Assembly (NCBI RefSeq): GCF_041821045.1
Contig: NZ_JBGUAW010000005.1
Coordinates: forward strand, 62,001 to 126,000
Direction of reading: 5' to 3'
DNA from: Thiohalorhabdus sp. Cl-TMA
Lineage (GTDB): Bacteria; Pseudomonadota; Gammaproteobacteria; Thiohalorhabdales; Thiohalorhabdaceae
DNA length: 64,000 nt
This document shows, piece by piece, positions 47,941 to 56,104 of this stretch. Position 1 is the stretch's first letter. Every line of letters starts with the position of its first letter. The position numbers and the translations under genes are program-made. The notes below the pieces were generated by a model, which was not told where the DNA came from, made no database searches, and saw only the letters and a list, made by a program, of their open reading frames with translations.

Positions 47941-48366
47941 TTACCCCTCCACGTTCGGCGGCCATTCGGCGGTGTCGATTTCGTCCGTCCATTTCAGGAA
48001 GGCCACCAGGGCGTCCAGCTCCGCCTCCGTGAGGTCGAAGTGGGGCATCTGCCGGCGTCCCGGAGCCCCGGTTGGCTGGGTCTTGATCCAGCTCTTGATG
48101 AATGCGGGGCCGCGCCTGGTGTATACGTTGCCCAGCTCCGGCGCGTAATAGGCGCCCTCGCCGAGCAGGGTGTGGCAGCCGATGCAGTCGTGCTCCTCCC
48201 AGACCTCCTTGCCCTTGGCCACCTTGGGCGTTAGCTGGTCCGCGTTGGACCGCTCGGGGACGGCGGTATGGGTGTCGACGGTCAGGGCCAGGAACAGGAG
48301 GATGAAGAACAGGCTGCCCCCGTAGAAGATGTTCCGGGCCATGGACTTGGTGAATGCCTCACTCAT
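47941..48366 (-). CDS. norC: Nitric oxide reductase subunit C (cytochrome c)
   Basis: 141 residues. One N-terminal membrane anchor (about 12-30) and one heme c site, CIGCH, followed by TLLGEGAYYAPELGNVYTRR; MPHFDLTEAELDALVAFL provides the distal ligand region. It delivers electrons from periplasmic cytochromes to NorB. The ATG at 48366 has a GGGAGGGG ribosome binding site; the frame extends upstream without similarity. Confidence 0.95.
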   Translation of the reverse strand: MSEAFTKSMARNIFYGGSLFFILLFLALTVDTHTAVPERSNADQLTPKVAKGKEVWEEHDCIGCHTLLGEGAYYAPELGNVYTRRGPAFIKSWIKTQPTGAPGRRQMPHFDLTEAELDALVAFLKWTDEIDTAEWPPNVEG

Positions 48367-48496
48367 GGATATCCCCTCCCGAAAGGCGCCGGTCCCGCCG
48401 GCTCGGGCGGGGTCCGGCCATGGAAGACCAGGACATGGCGCGCGCTCCCGTGGAAATTGTTTAGGGGTATCCTGGATGCAACTTCCGGGGCCTTCC

Positions 48497-48510
48497 ATGA
48501 TCCTGATCAA
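48497..48510 (-). promoter_or_regulatory. FNR/Dnr-type box upstream of norC
   Basis: On the minus strand, TTGATCAGGATCAT matches the FNR/Dnr consensus TTGAT-N4-ATCAA at 9 of 10 positions. It is centred about 137 bp before the norC start, in the only gap upstream of the cluster. Activation by an oxygen- or NO-sensing CRP/FNR regulator is inferred. Confidence 0.6.
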
Positions 48511-48556
48511 TCCGGTCGGCCCATTGCTGCGGGGCGACGCCGGAGGCGCCCGGATT

Positions 48557-49204
48557 TCAGGAGAGGACGCGGATAGTGAGGGGGTAGCGGAAGGGCTGGT
48601 TGCGGTTGGCGCGCAAGGCGGCGTAGAGCACCAGGAGGGTGTCCGCCACGAACAGGGCCAGGATGGCCGGATAGGCGAGGGCGGGGCTGGCCATTGCCAG
48701 GGCTGCGAGGGCGTAGAGGGTGACGCTCAGCTGGAAGTTGACAGCCTCCCGTCCTTCCCGGTCCACTCGTGGGTCCGTGGCGCGGCGGCCGAGCCAGGCC
48801 AGCAATGGCCCCAGGAGGTGGCCCAGGGGGATGAGGAGGCCGGCAAAGGCGGCCAAATGGACCAGCGCGGCCCATTTGGCCACGTCCACCCGCCTTATGG
48901 GGGCGGAGGAGGTACCCTGCCCTGGGGATTCGACCACGGGCTCCGGCTCCTCCCGGTCGAGATCCAGCTCGCCGGAATGATCCTCGGCGAGTATGGAGCG
49001 GGCACGGGCCGCATGGGCCTCGGGTACCTGGATCTTGATGCCGCCCAGGGCGGCGCCGTAGAGCCAGTCGGTCTGTACCAGGTGGTCATCCGCCAGACGC
49101 GCCGGAATGCCTTCCGCCTCCAGCCGGCCCTTGGCGATATGGGCGAGCGCCTGGTTGTCGAAGGTGGCGATGGTGATCACGCTGGAGGGCTCCTGAGCGA
49201 ACAT
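48557..49204 (-). CDS. DUF2007 + DUF4870-like fusion membrane protein
   Basis: 215 residues. The N-terminal part (about 9-75: ITIATFDNQALAHIAKGRL, then EAEGIPARL, and GGIKIQVPE) matches the DUF2007 signal-transducing-like domain. A short acidic linker follows, then three hydrophobic helices (about 110-205) with NFQLSVTLYALAALA and a terminal FRYPLTIRVL of DUF4870 type. Function unknown. Its end lies 190 bp before norC, with the FNR-type box between. ATG start. Confidence 0.72.
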   Translation of the reverse strand: MFAQEPSSVITIATFDNQALAHIAKGRLEAEGIPARLADDHLVQTDWLYGAALGGIKIQVPEAHAARARSILAEDHSGELDLDREEPEPVVESPGQGTSSAPIRRVDVAKWAALVHLAAFAGLLIPLGHLLGPLLAWLGRRATDPRVDREGREAVNFQLSVTLYALAALAMASPALAYPAILALFVADTLLVLYAALRANRNQPFRYPLTIRVLS

Positions 49205-49416
49205 CGATCATGGAAAGGGCGTGCCTTGAATCGACCCGCCCCGGCTGACGGGTGTGGTGCCCGTGAAACCGGCTCCTGGTCCTGGCGGCCGTCCGGGGAC
49301 CATCCAGCCGCCGCCGAGGTCCCCGGCCAGCATAAACCTTCCATCATGAGCCTGGAAGTCGCCCGTTCTCGGCAAAAAGCGTCGCCTGCCGCCGGCTTCC
49401 CGAACCGGAGTTACGC

Positions 49417-50451
49417 GTGACCGATCAGATCTGGCCCGTGGGCCCCAGTGTGGCCGTCTTCGTCCTCGGCGCCCTGGTGATCGCCTTCGTCGGGGTGCGC
49501 CTGGCCAGCCTGGCCGATCGGCTGGCCGACCGGACCGGCCTCGGCGAGGCCTTCGTGGGCGCGGTGTTCCTGGGGGCGAGTACTTCCCTGCCCGGGATCA
49601 TCGCCTCCGTGACCGCCGCCTGGAACGGCCATCCGTCGCTGGCGATGTCCAACGCCCTGGGCGGCATCGCGGTTCAGACCGCTTTCCTCGCCATTGCGGA
49701 TATCGCCTATCGCCGGGCCAACCTGGAGCATGCCGCCGCCTCCCTGCCGAACATGATGTGGGGCGTGCTCCTGGTAATCCTGCTCGGGGGCCTGCTTCTG
49801 GCCTCCCAGGCTCCGGAGGTGACCTTCCTGGGCGTGCACCCCATCAGTCCCCTGCTGCTGATCGCCTATGGCTACGGGGCCCGGCTGGTGGCGGAAAGCC
49901 GGGAGGAGCCCATGTGGCACCCCCGGCGCACCGCGGCGACCCGCACGGACCAGCCGGACCCCGAGACCGTCAAACGGGGCTCGCTCGCCTTTCTGTGGGC
50001 GGGATTCGCCGCCTCGGCGCTGGCTGTGTCCGTGGCCGGGTGGGGCGTGACCCGGGCCGGGGAGTCCCTCGCCATGCAGACGGGGCTGAGCCAGAGCTTC
50101 GTGGGTGCGCTGATGGTGGCGGTGGTCACCAGCCTGCCGGAGCTGGTGACTTCCGTGGCGGCCGTGCGGCGCGGTGCCCTGACCCTGGCGGTGGGCGGCG
50201 TGCTGGGGGGCAACGCCTTTGATACGCTCTTTGCCGCCGTCGCGGACATGGCCTATCCCGAAGGTTCCATCTACCACGCCATGAGCCCCCTGGAGCCGGC
50301 GCTGGCCGCCCTGACGCTGCTCATGGCCGGTGTTCTGGTGCTCGGTCTGCTCCGGCGGGAGCGGGTAGGGCCGGGGCGTATCGGTCTGGAGAGCGTTGTG
50401 GTGCTCTCCCTGTACCTGCTGGGCGCTTTCATACTGGGAACGGGCGGCTAG
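49417..50451 (+). CDS. Sodium/calcium antiporter family protein
   Basis: 344 residues and ten or eleven hydrophobic helices in two halves, each with a CaCA-type core: LGASTSLPGIIASVTAAWNG with SNALGGIAVQT, and VAVVTSLPELVTSVAAVRRG with GGVLGGNAFDT. The family exchanges cations for sodium or protons. The first half has Gly where the usual acidic residue (PE) would be, so ion use may differ. GTG start; a single gene flanked by unrelated ones. Confidence 0.82.
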   Translation: MTDQIWPVGPSVAVFVLGALVIAFVGVRLASLADRLADRTGLGEAFVGAVFLGASTSLPGIIASVTAAWNGHPSLAMSNALGGIAVQTAFLAIADIAYRRANLEHAAASLPNMMWGVLLVILLGGLLLASQAPEVTFLGVHPISPLLLIAYGYGARLVAESREEPMWHPRRTAATRTDQPDPETVKRGSLAFLWAGFAASALAVSVAGWGVTRAGESLAMQTGLSQSFVGALMVAVVTSLPELVTSVAAVRRGALTLAVGGVLGGNAFDTLFAAVADMAYPEGSIYHAMSPLEPALAALTLLMAGVLVLGLLRRERVGPGRIGLESVVVLSLYLLGAFILGTGG

Positions 50452-50531
50452 CGGGGCGCTCGCGGGAAGCCGCTGCCGCGTGGATTCCCTACCAGGGCTC
50501 CCGAATTCATCCATCGGAGGAAAAACAGCCC

Positions 50532-51125
50532 ATGGCCAAGCCGTTCTCGCAGGCCTGCGAAAACAACAAGGCGCCCATTCTGGAGGTGCTCGCCGAGGTA
50601 TTCCGTGAGCCGGGCACCATCCTGGAGATCGGTAGCGGCACCGGGCAGCACGCCGTCCATTTCGGCCGCCACCTGCCGCATCTCACCTGGCAGCCCACGG
50701 ACGTCGCGGAGAACCTGCCGGGTATCCGGGCCTGGCTGGCGGAGGCGGGCGTGGCCAATGTGCGGGAGCCGCTGGTGCTGGACCTCGGTCAGACGGACTG
50801 GCCCGTCGCCGCCGCGGACGGGGTGTTCTCGGCCAATACCGCGCACATCGTGAGCTGGCCGCAGGTGGAGCGCCTGTTCACCGGGGTGGCGAGTATGCTT
50901 CCGGGCGGGGCCGCCTTCTGCCTGTACGGGCCGTTCTCCTATGACGGTGCGCACACCAGCGAAAGCAACGCCCGCTTCGACGAAATGCTCCGGGGACGGG
51001 ATCCGCATAGCGGCATCCGGGACCTGCGGGATCTGGAAGGGCTGGCGGAAGGGGTGGGTCTGCGCCTGGAGGCGGATTACGCCATGCCGGCCAATAACCG
51101 CACGCTGGTATGGCGGCGGCAATAA
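50532..51125 (+). CDS. SAM-dependent methyltransferase, DUF938 family
   Basis: 197 residues. The SAM-binding glycine loop is ILEIGSGTGQHAVHF, followed by WQPTDV and FSANTAHIVSW, all typical of DUF938. The substrate is unknown. ATG start after CGGAGGAAAAAC. It is convergent with the outer-membrane protein gene. Confidence 0.87.
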   Translation: MAKPFSQACENNKAPILEVLAEVFREPGTILEIGSGTGQHAVHFGRHLPHLTWQPTDVAENLPGIRAWLAEAGVANVREPLVLDLGQTDWPVAAADGVFSANTAHIVSWPQVERLFTGVASMLPGGAAFCLYGPFSYDGAHTSESNARFDEMLRGRDPHSGIRDLRDLEGLAEGVGLRLEADYAMPANNRTLVWRRQ

Positions 51126-51144
51126 GGAATCGGCAGGAGCGTAG

Positions 51145-51753
51145 CTACCAGTTGTAGCCGATGGACATGGACAGCTCGATGATGCCGTCGTCCTCGCGGA
51201 TCTCCGAGCCCATCTTGCCGATGTACTTCAGCTCCAGCGCGAAGGAAGTGTACCGGGAGCCACCGTTGATGATGCCCATGCCCACTTCCCAGAAATTCTC
51301 GCTCACGCTCTCGGTGTCGCCGTTGACGGTACCGCCTTCAGCCGTGAGCTGTCCCCCGCCAGCCAGGAAATAGGGCACTTCGTTGCGGGTGTTGGCGGGG
51401 AGGCCGTAATAGAGGTCCACGCCTACGCGGTCGAGGTCCAGGTCCTCGTCGAACGTGCGGCCGTCGGCGCTATAGGGGGAGGATACCTTCAGCGTGTTGT
51501 GCATCCAGGTTACGCCGATTCCCAGGCGGCTGGTCTCTGCGGAGCCACCGAAGTACTTGAAGGTGGCGCCGTAGCCCCAGCGCCGATCCGAAAGCTCGGA
51601 GCTCTGGCCGATCCAGACATCGTAGCCCACCAGCGCGGCGGTGTGGACGATGGCGCCGCCGCCCCGGGCCTGCGCGACCGCGGCCTGGGGAAGCAGCAGG
51701 CACGCGGCCGCCAGCAGCGGGAAGAAAAAGGCCGGCCCGCTAGCCCGGGTCAT
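51145..51753 (-). CDS. Outer membrane beta-barrel-like protein
   Basis: 202 residues. Signal peptide about 1-26 (PLLAAACLLLPQAAVAQA), then alternating amphipathic strands with a final aromatic residue (SMSIGYNW), as expected of a small beta-barrel. No specific family recognised. The start ATG overlaps the end of the upstream zinc-ribbon gene (ATGA), which decides it. Confidence 0.7.
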   Translation of the reverse strand: MTRASGPAFFFPLLAAACLLLPQAAVAQARGGGAIVHTAALVGYDVWIGQSSELSDRRWGYGATFKYFGGSAETSRLGIGVTWMHNTLKVSSPYSADGRTFDEDLDLDRVGVDLYYGLPANTRNEVPYFLAGGGQLTAEGGTVNGDTESVSENFWEVGMGIINGGSRYTSFALELKYIGKMGSEIREDDGIIELSMSIGYNW

Positions 51754-52253
51754 TGGTCCCGTCGCCAGTGGGCCAGAACATATTTGTCTTCGCTCGGGTA
51801 CTTGATGTCCAAATCCCCCTTGTGGGCGCGATGGATGGCGTCCGCGATGCCGCGCGCCAGATGCTCGTAAGTAGTGCGGATTATAACGGAACCGTCGTCC
51901 TCTTTTCGAATCCCGATGATCCGCTCCAAAGGACGCCTGCCCGCTTCGCGCTTCTCCACGTTCTCGATGAGATTGCGGATGTCTTCCCAGTGCTGTTGCA
52001 GGAAATCGCCCTCCAGGGTCACCACGCCCCCCACATAATTCTCCTTGATGCGGTAGCAGGCCGGACAGGTCATGCGCTCGGCCTTCTCCGGGGGCGTCTT
52101 CATCCATTGGAAGATGCCGTCGTCGAAGACCACGCCGCACTCCTTGCAGATCGCGGGCTGATTGTATTTGGCGCGCAGGAAATACGGATCGTTGCGGTGC
52201 TCCTGGATCATCTTATCCAGGCGGGAATGGTTCTTTCCGGTTTCTCCGTTCAT
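51750..52253 (-). CDS. BCAM0308-like zinc-ribbon protein
   Basis: 167 residues with a four-cysteine ribbon (CKECGVVFDDG and CPACYRI) after a basic N-terminus, then a helical segment and a VIIRTTYEHLARGIADAIHRAHKG stretch. This matches the BCAM0308 family of unknown function, with distant likeness to NMD3-type ribbons. ATG at 52253 follows a clear AAGGAGG; upstream in-frame sequence is not conserved. Confidence 0.75.
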   Translation of the reverse strand: MNGETGKNHSRLDKMIQEHRNDPYFLRAKYNQPAICKECGVVFDDGIFQWMKTPPEKAERMTCPACYRIKENYVGGVVTLEGDFLQQHWEDIRNLIENVEKREAGRRPLERIIGIRKEDDGSVIIRTTYEHLARGIADAIHRAHKGDLDIKYPSEDKYVLAHWRRDQ

Positions 52254-52362
52254 GCCGTTGCCTCCTTGGGTGACGGGCTCCTTCCCGGAGGAAGGCCTAT
52301 TCACCGTATCCCAGGGGCGGGAAGGCGGGCAGTCCGGTTGCACCCCATGTTCGCGGTGGAAT

Positions 52363-52389
52363 AAAAAAACCCGGGGCCGAAGCCCCGGG
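52363..52389 (-). terminator. Rho-independent terminator of the small-gene pair
   Basis: On the minus strand, CCCGGGGC and GCCCCGGG form a perfect 8-bp stem with a 4-base loop, followed by seven T. It lies 22 bp after the stop of the 88-residue gene. Confidence 0.92.
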
Positions 52390-52411
52390 CGCTCACCGTT
52401 GCAAGGCATGG

Positions 52412-52678
52412 CTACATGCCGACCACTTCCTGGCGGGTCAGTGTGACCTCCTCGGGCGCGGCGCGGCGGATGTTGTACCAGTGCTGCGGGTATTCCAGGC
52501 GATAGTTGGTGGGGTATTCGTAGGGCTCCACGCCCGCTTCTTCCAGGGCCTCGATGAGGTCGTCCGCCTCGCCTTCCATGAGCCCCGCGTGGCTCTTGAG
52601 GTCGCTCAGCAGGAAACGGGCCTCCTCGGAATGCACCGCGATCTGGACCTGCTCCTTCCCCTGGTTGACGATGCGCAT
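52412..52678 (-). CDS. Small acidic protein, unknown
   Basis: 88 residues, no signal or membrane segment; a strand-helix pattern (VQIAVHSEEARFLLSDL, then EGEADDLIEALEEAG) and an aromatic tail with YPQHWYNIRRA. Not recognised. It follows the 77-residue gene by 3 bp and ends at a strong terminator, so the pair is one short operon. Confidence 0.65.
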   Translation of the reverse strand: MRIVNQGKEQVQIAVHSEEARFLLSDLKSHAGLMEGEADDLIEALEEAGVEPYEYPTNYRLEYPQHWYNIRRAAPEEVTLTRQEVVGM

Positions 52679-52681
52679 GGC

Positions 52682-52915
52682 TCAGTCCTCCACGCTAGGC
52701 TGTTTCGGGGCCTGCTCGTTGAATGCGTGCGGCGGCTGGCGGAAATTGTCCCGCATGGCGTATTTGGCCTCCCGCAGCACATAGCCGAGGTCCAGCAGGG
52801 AGCGCGACATCTGGGCGGCTTTCCCCATCACCGGGTCGGCCAGGTCCTCGATCTCGTCCTTATCGAAGGTGAGAATATATTCTCCGTGCCCTTCATTGGA
52901 GCGTTTCACGTCCAT
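52682..52915 (-). CDS. Small hypothetical protein
   Basis: 77 residues; starts YILTFDKDEIEDLADPVMGKA after a charged N-terminus and ends in a polar tail. ATG at 52915 has AGGAG 6 bases upstream; longer in-frame starts lack similarity or a binding site. Function unknown; partner of the gene 3 bp downstream. Confidence 0.65.
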   Translation of the reverse strand: MDVKRSNEGHGEYILTFDKDEIEDLADPVMGKAAQMSRSLLDLGYVLREAKYAMRDNFRQPPHAFNEQAPKQPSVED

Positions 52916-53024
52916 TTGGCTCTCCTGTCGGATGCAGGAATTGCGAGTGGAGCTCGCGTGCAACTGTTTCGATCCACCCCCGACAGTGGAGCTTCCGGGA
53001 CACCCTTTCAAGGTTGGGGCGCCA

Positions 53025-53825
53025 TCAGCGCCGCTGGTCGGCAGGCACGTGGCTGCGCAGCTCGGAAAGCATGGCGCGGTGGACGCGGGGCGAGGCGGCG
53101 AGGATGTTGCCGGAGGTGAAGAAGTCGTCTCCGCCATCGAAGTCCGTTACGATGCCGCCCGCTTCGCGGACGATCAGGGCGCCGGCCGCCACGTCCCAGG
53201 GGTTGAGCTTGAACTCCCAGTAGCCGTCGTAGCGTCCGCAGGCCGTATAGGCCAGGTCCAGGGCCGCCGAGCCCCACCGGCGGATACCGCTGGTTTGCCG
53301 GATGTAGGAGCGGAAGGTGTCCAGATACGCCTCCATCAGGTGGGGATACCGGAAGGGGAAGCCGGTGGCCAGCAGGGCCCCGTCCAGGCCCCTGCGCTCC
53401 GGGACCCGGATGCGCCGCTCGTTGAGCTGGGCCCCGGCGCCCTTGGAAGCCACGAACAGGTCGTTCTTCACCGGGTCGTAGATGACGGCCTGGTCGAGCT
53501 TGCCGTCCACCTCCAGGGCGATGGAGACGGCGAAGTGGGGGAGTCCCTGCAGGAAGTTGGTGGTTCCGTCCAGGGGATCGATGATCCAGCGGTAACGGGA
53601 GCCCTCGCCGTGGGCCCCGCCCTCCTCGCCGAGGATGGTGTGGTCCGGATAGGCCTTGTGGAGCGCGTTGACGATGGTCTCCTCCGCGGCCTGGTCCACC
53701 TGGGTGACGAAGTCGTGGTGGCCCTTGGAGCTTACGGTGAGCTCATCGACGCGATCGAAGGCACGGACGATCAGGTCCCCGGCCGAGCGGGCTGCCCGGA
53801 CGGCGGTATTCAACATGGGATGCAT
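53025..53825 (-). CDS. suhB: Inositol monophosphatase family protein
   Basis: 266 residues. Metal- and phosphate-binding motifs: ILGEEGG, WIIDPLDGTTNFLQGLPHFAVSI and NPWDVAAGALIVREAGG. SuhB dephosphorylates inositol 1-phosphate and in E. coli is part of the rRNA antitermination complex. Placement divergent from trmJ matches the standard gammaproteobacterial order. ATG at 53825 gives the family start (HPMLNTAVRAARSAGDLI). Confidence 0.94.
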   Translation of the reverse strand: MHPMLNTAVRAARSAGDLIVRAFDRVDELTVSSKGHHDFVTQVDQAAEETIVNALHKAYPDHTILGEEGGAHGEGSRYRWIIDPLDGTTNFLQGLPHFAVSIALEVDGKLDQAVIYDPVKNDLFVASKGAGAQLNERRIRVPERRGLDGALLATGFPFRYPHLMEAYLDTFRSYIRQTSGIRRWGSAALDLAYTACGRYDGYWEFKLNPWDVAAGALIVREAGGIVTDFDGGDDFFTSGNILAASPRVHRAMLSELRSHVPADQRR

Positions 53826-53930
53826 GGGAGTCCCCTTGGCTGCGAAACGGCCGGCTAACGGTAACCTCCCCCCATACCGCCATGCAACGCGTGGTGGCGG
53901 GAATCGGGGGAAGCGGAAAAGGATAGCAGG

Positions 53931-54719
53931 ATGTGCTTGGACAAGGTGGCCATTGTTTTGGTGGAGCCCAGCCATCCCGGAAATATCGGCGCCGCGGCGC
54001 GGGCCATGAAGAACATGGGACTGGGCGATCTGCGCCTGGTGCGGCCGCTGCGCTTTCCGGACGCGGAGGCCACGGCGCGTGCCTCCGGGGCCGACGACGT
54101 GCTCGCCGCGGCCACGGTGCATGCGGACCTGGAATCGGCCCTGGCGGACGCCGAGTGGGTGGCCGGCACCACCGCTCGGGCCCGGGAGCTCAGCATTCCC
54201 GTCCGCGGCCCGCGCGCCGCGCTCGAGGAGCAGTTGGCGCAGGCGGCCGCGGGGCGGCGTACGGTGCTCGTTTTCGGACGCGAGCGCAATGGCCTCACCA
54301 ACGAGGAGCTGGACCAATGCGACCGCCTGGTGAACATCCCCACGGCGGAGTACAGCAGCCTGAACCTCGCTCAGGCGGTGCAGATCCTGGCCTATGAGGC
54401 CCTGCTGGCGGAGCGGGCCGCCTCGGGGGCGGAGCAGGATGCGGATGCCCTGCCCGCGGGCGGACGAGTATTATCGGGCTTGTTCGAGCACCTGGAGCGG
54501 GTGGTGCGGGACGTGGGCTTCGTGAACCCCCAGAGTCCCAAGCGCACGGACCGGCGCATGCGGCGGCTCCTGCTGCGGGCCGGACCCAGCGAAACGGAAG
54601 TGCATTTCTTTCGCGGTTTCCTGAGCGCCATCGAGAAGCGGATCCACGGCCATCGCCCACGCTCCGGCCGGGAGGAATACAAAAAAATACCCACCGAGGA
54701 AAACGGTCGGGATTCTTGA
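53931..54719 (+). CDS. trmJ: tRNA (cytidine/uridine-2'-O-)-methyltransferase TrmJ
   Basis: 262 residues, SPOUT fold with the trefoil knot: VLVEPSHPGNIGAAARAMKNMG at the start and VFGRERNGLTNEELDQCDRLVNIPT at the SAM site, then SSLNLAQAVQILAYE. It methylates position 32 of tRNA. A C-terminal extension (about 165-262) follows, as in the TrmJ subgroup. ATG start after AGCAGG. First gene of the trmJ-cysE-iscR run. Confidence 0.94.
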   Translation: MCLDKVAIVLVEPSHPGNIGAAARAMKNMGLGDLRLVRPLRFPDAEATARASGADDVLAAATVHADLESALADAEWVAGTTARARELSIPVRGPRAALEEQLAQAAAGRRTVLVFGRERNGLTNEELDQCDRLVNIPTAEYSSLNLAQAVQILAYEALLAERAASGAEQDADALPAGGRVLSGLFEHLERVVRDVGFVNPQSPKRTDRRMRRLLLRAGPSETEVHFFRGFLSAIEKRIHGHRPRSGREEYKKIPTEENGRDS

Positions 54720-54761
54720 CATGCTTACTCGGTCTTAGTAAAAAACCCCATAAACCGAGTA
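54716..54761 (+). promoter_or_regulatory. Predicted IscR-type operator/promoter before cysE
   Basis: TTGACATGCTTACTCGGT (54716-54733) resembles the type 1 IscR site TTGAC-N4-TTACTCGG, with the TTGACA able to act as the -35. A second half, ACCGAGTA (54754-54761), is the inverted form of TACTCGGT (54726-54733), so an IscR dimer or pair could occupy both; AGGTATTAAT follows. It lies 18 bp before the cysE start and overlaps the trmJ stop. Regulation by the downstream iscR product is inferred. Confidence 0.6.
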
Positions 54762-54778
54762 GGTATTAATCGGCGCTT

Positions 54779-55588
54779 ATGTTCCAGTCCCTTACCCGGA
54801 CGATCCGGGACCATACCGATGCCGTCTTCGAGCGGGATCCGGCCGCGCGGAACCGGTGGGAGGTGCTGACCACCTATCCCGGGGTGCATGCGGTCCTGTG
54901 CTATAGGCTCACCCACCGGCTCTGGTGCAGCCGCTGGCGCTGGCTGGCGCGCTTTCTGTCCCATGTGGCCCGGTTCCTGACGGGCATCGAGATCCATCCG
55001 GGCGCGGAGATCGGACGGCGGTTCTTCATTGACCACGGCATGGGCGTGGTGATCGGGGAGACCGCCAAGGTGGGCGACGACGTTACCCTGTACCACGGCG
55101 TCACCCTGGGTGGAACCACCTGGAAGCGCGAGCGGCGCCACCCGACGCTGGGCGACCGCGTGGTGGTGGGGGCCGGGGCCAAGATCCTGGGCCCTATAGA
55201 GGTCGGCAGCGACAGCCGCATCGGCTCCAACGCCGTGGTCATCAAGAACGTCCCGGAGAACGCCGTGGTGGTCGGTGTGCCCGGCCGGGTGGTGAACAAG
55301 GACGGCGTACGGACCGGGGAGGGCTTCGCCCCCTATGGCGAGAAGGAGCGCATGCCCGATCCGGTGGCCAAGGCGGTGGAATGCATTTCCGAGCACGTCC
55401 ACGCGGTGGAGCGGCGCTTGGAAACGCTGGAACATGATCATCGGAGCCCGGTCCCGACGGACGACGAGGAGGTTGAGGGCTGGAACTGCCCTGTGGAAGA
55501 GGGGCAAGAGGATCAGGAGCAAGCGGGGGGCGAGGCGTCCCGGACGGCCTCGAGAACGCAAACCGCCCGGCGGACCGGAAACGGCTAG
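54779..55588 (+). CDS. cysE: Serine O-acetyltransferase
   Basis: 269 residues. Helical N-terminus, then the left-handed beta helix: [41 protein letters not shown] with the catalytic His, and [19 protein letters not shown]. CysE makes O-acetylserine for cysteine synthesis, the short EpsC-type form. The last 40 residues are an acidic polar tail not seen in the core family. It feeds cysteine to the desulfurase encoded just downstream. ATG start. Confidence 0.95.
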   Translation: MFQSLTRTIRDHTDAVFERDPAARNRWEVLTTYPGVHAVLCYRLTHRLWCSRWRWLARFLSHVARFLTGIEIHPGAEIGRRFFIDHGMGVVIGETAKVGDDVTLYHGVTLGGTTWKRERRHPTLGDRVVVGAGAKILGPIEVGSDSRIGSNAVVIKNVPENAVVVGVPGRVVNKDGVRTGEGFAPYGEKERMPDPVAKAVECISEHVHAVERRLETLEHDHRSPVPTDDEEVEGWNCPVEEGQEDQEQAGGEASRTASRTQTARRTGNG

Positions 55589-55632
55589 CCGGGCGGGCCA
55601 AACAAGGCGAAACAGCCTGCAAGGAGTGGATT

Positions 55633-56103
55633 GTGCGACTGACGACCAAGGGGCGCTACGCCGTAACGGCCATGGTAGATCTGGCCCTGCATGGCCAGGA
55701 TGGTCCCGTGGCACTCGCCGATATCGCCGAGCGGCAGATGATCTCCCTGTCCTACCTGGAGCAGCTGTTCGGTCGCCTGCGCCGCACCGGCCTTGTGGAG
55801 AGCGTCCGCGGCCCCGGGGGCGGGTACATGCTCGCCCGCGCCATGAACGAAACCACCGTTTCGGACATCATCCTGGCGGTGGACGAGCCCATCTCCGCGA
55901 CCCAGTGCGGGGGCAACGAAGGCAAGATGTGCAAGGGCACGGAGCATTGCCTGACGCACTGGCTGTGGATGCGGCTCGGCGACCACATCTACGATTTCCT
56001 GGCCGCCGTGAGCCTGGATCAGCTGGTGGAGGAGAATCAGGGCCGCACCAGCGTCATGGAAGGCCCGGCGGGCACTCATATCAAGGCCCAGGCCCGGAGC
56101 TAA
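55633..56103 (+). CDS. iscR: Fe-S cluster regulator IscR (Rrf2 family)
   Basis: 156 residues. Winged-helix N-terminus [19 protein letters not shown], then [13 protein letters not shown]. Three cysteines lie in [20 protein letters not shown], a C-x7-C-x5-C spacing, against C-x5-C-x5-C in E. coli; the cluster His in CLTH is present. Binds a [2Fe-2S] cluster and represses isc genes. GTG start after AAGGAG. Precedes the desulfurase gene by 1 bp. Confidence 0.93.
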   Translation: MRLTTKGRYAVTAMVDLALHGQDGPVALADIAERQMISLSYLEQLFGRLRRTGLVESVRGPGGGYMLARAMNETTVSDIILAVDEPISATQCGGNEGKMCKGTEHCLTHWLWMRLGDHIYDFLAAVSLDQLVEENQGRTSVMEGPAGTHIKAQARS

Positions 56104-56104
56104 A

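Noticed and set aside
52250-52409. Longer N-terminus for the zinc-ribbon protein
   Set aside because: The in-frame extension crosses the terminator hairpin of the upstream pair and has no conserved residues; AAGGAGG favours the ATG at 52253.
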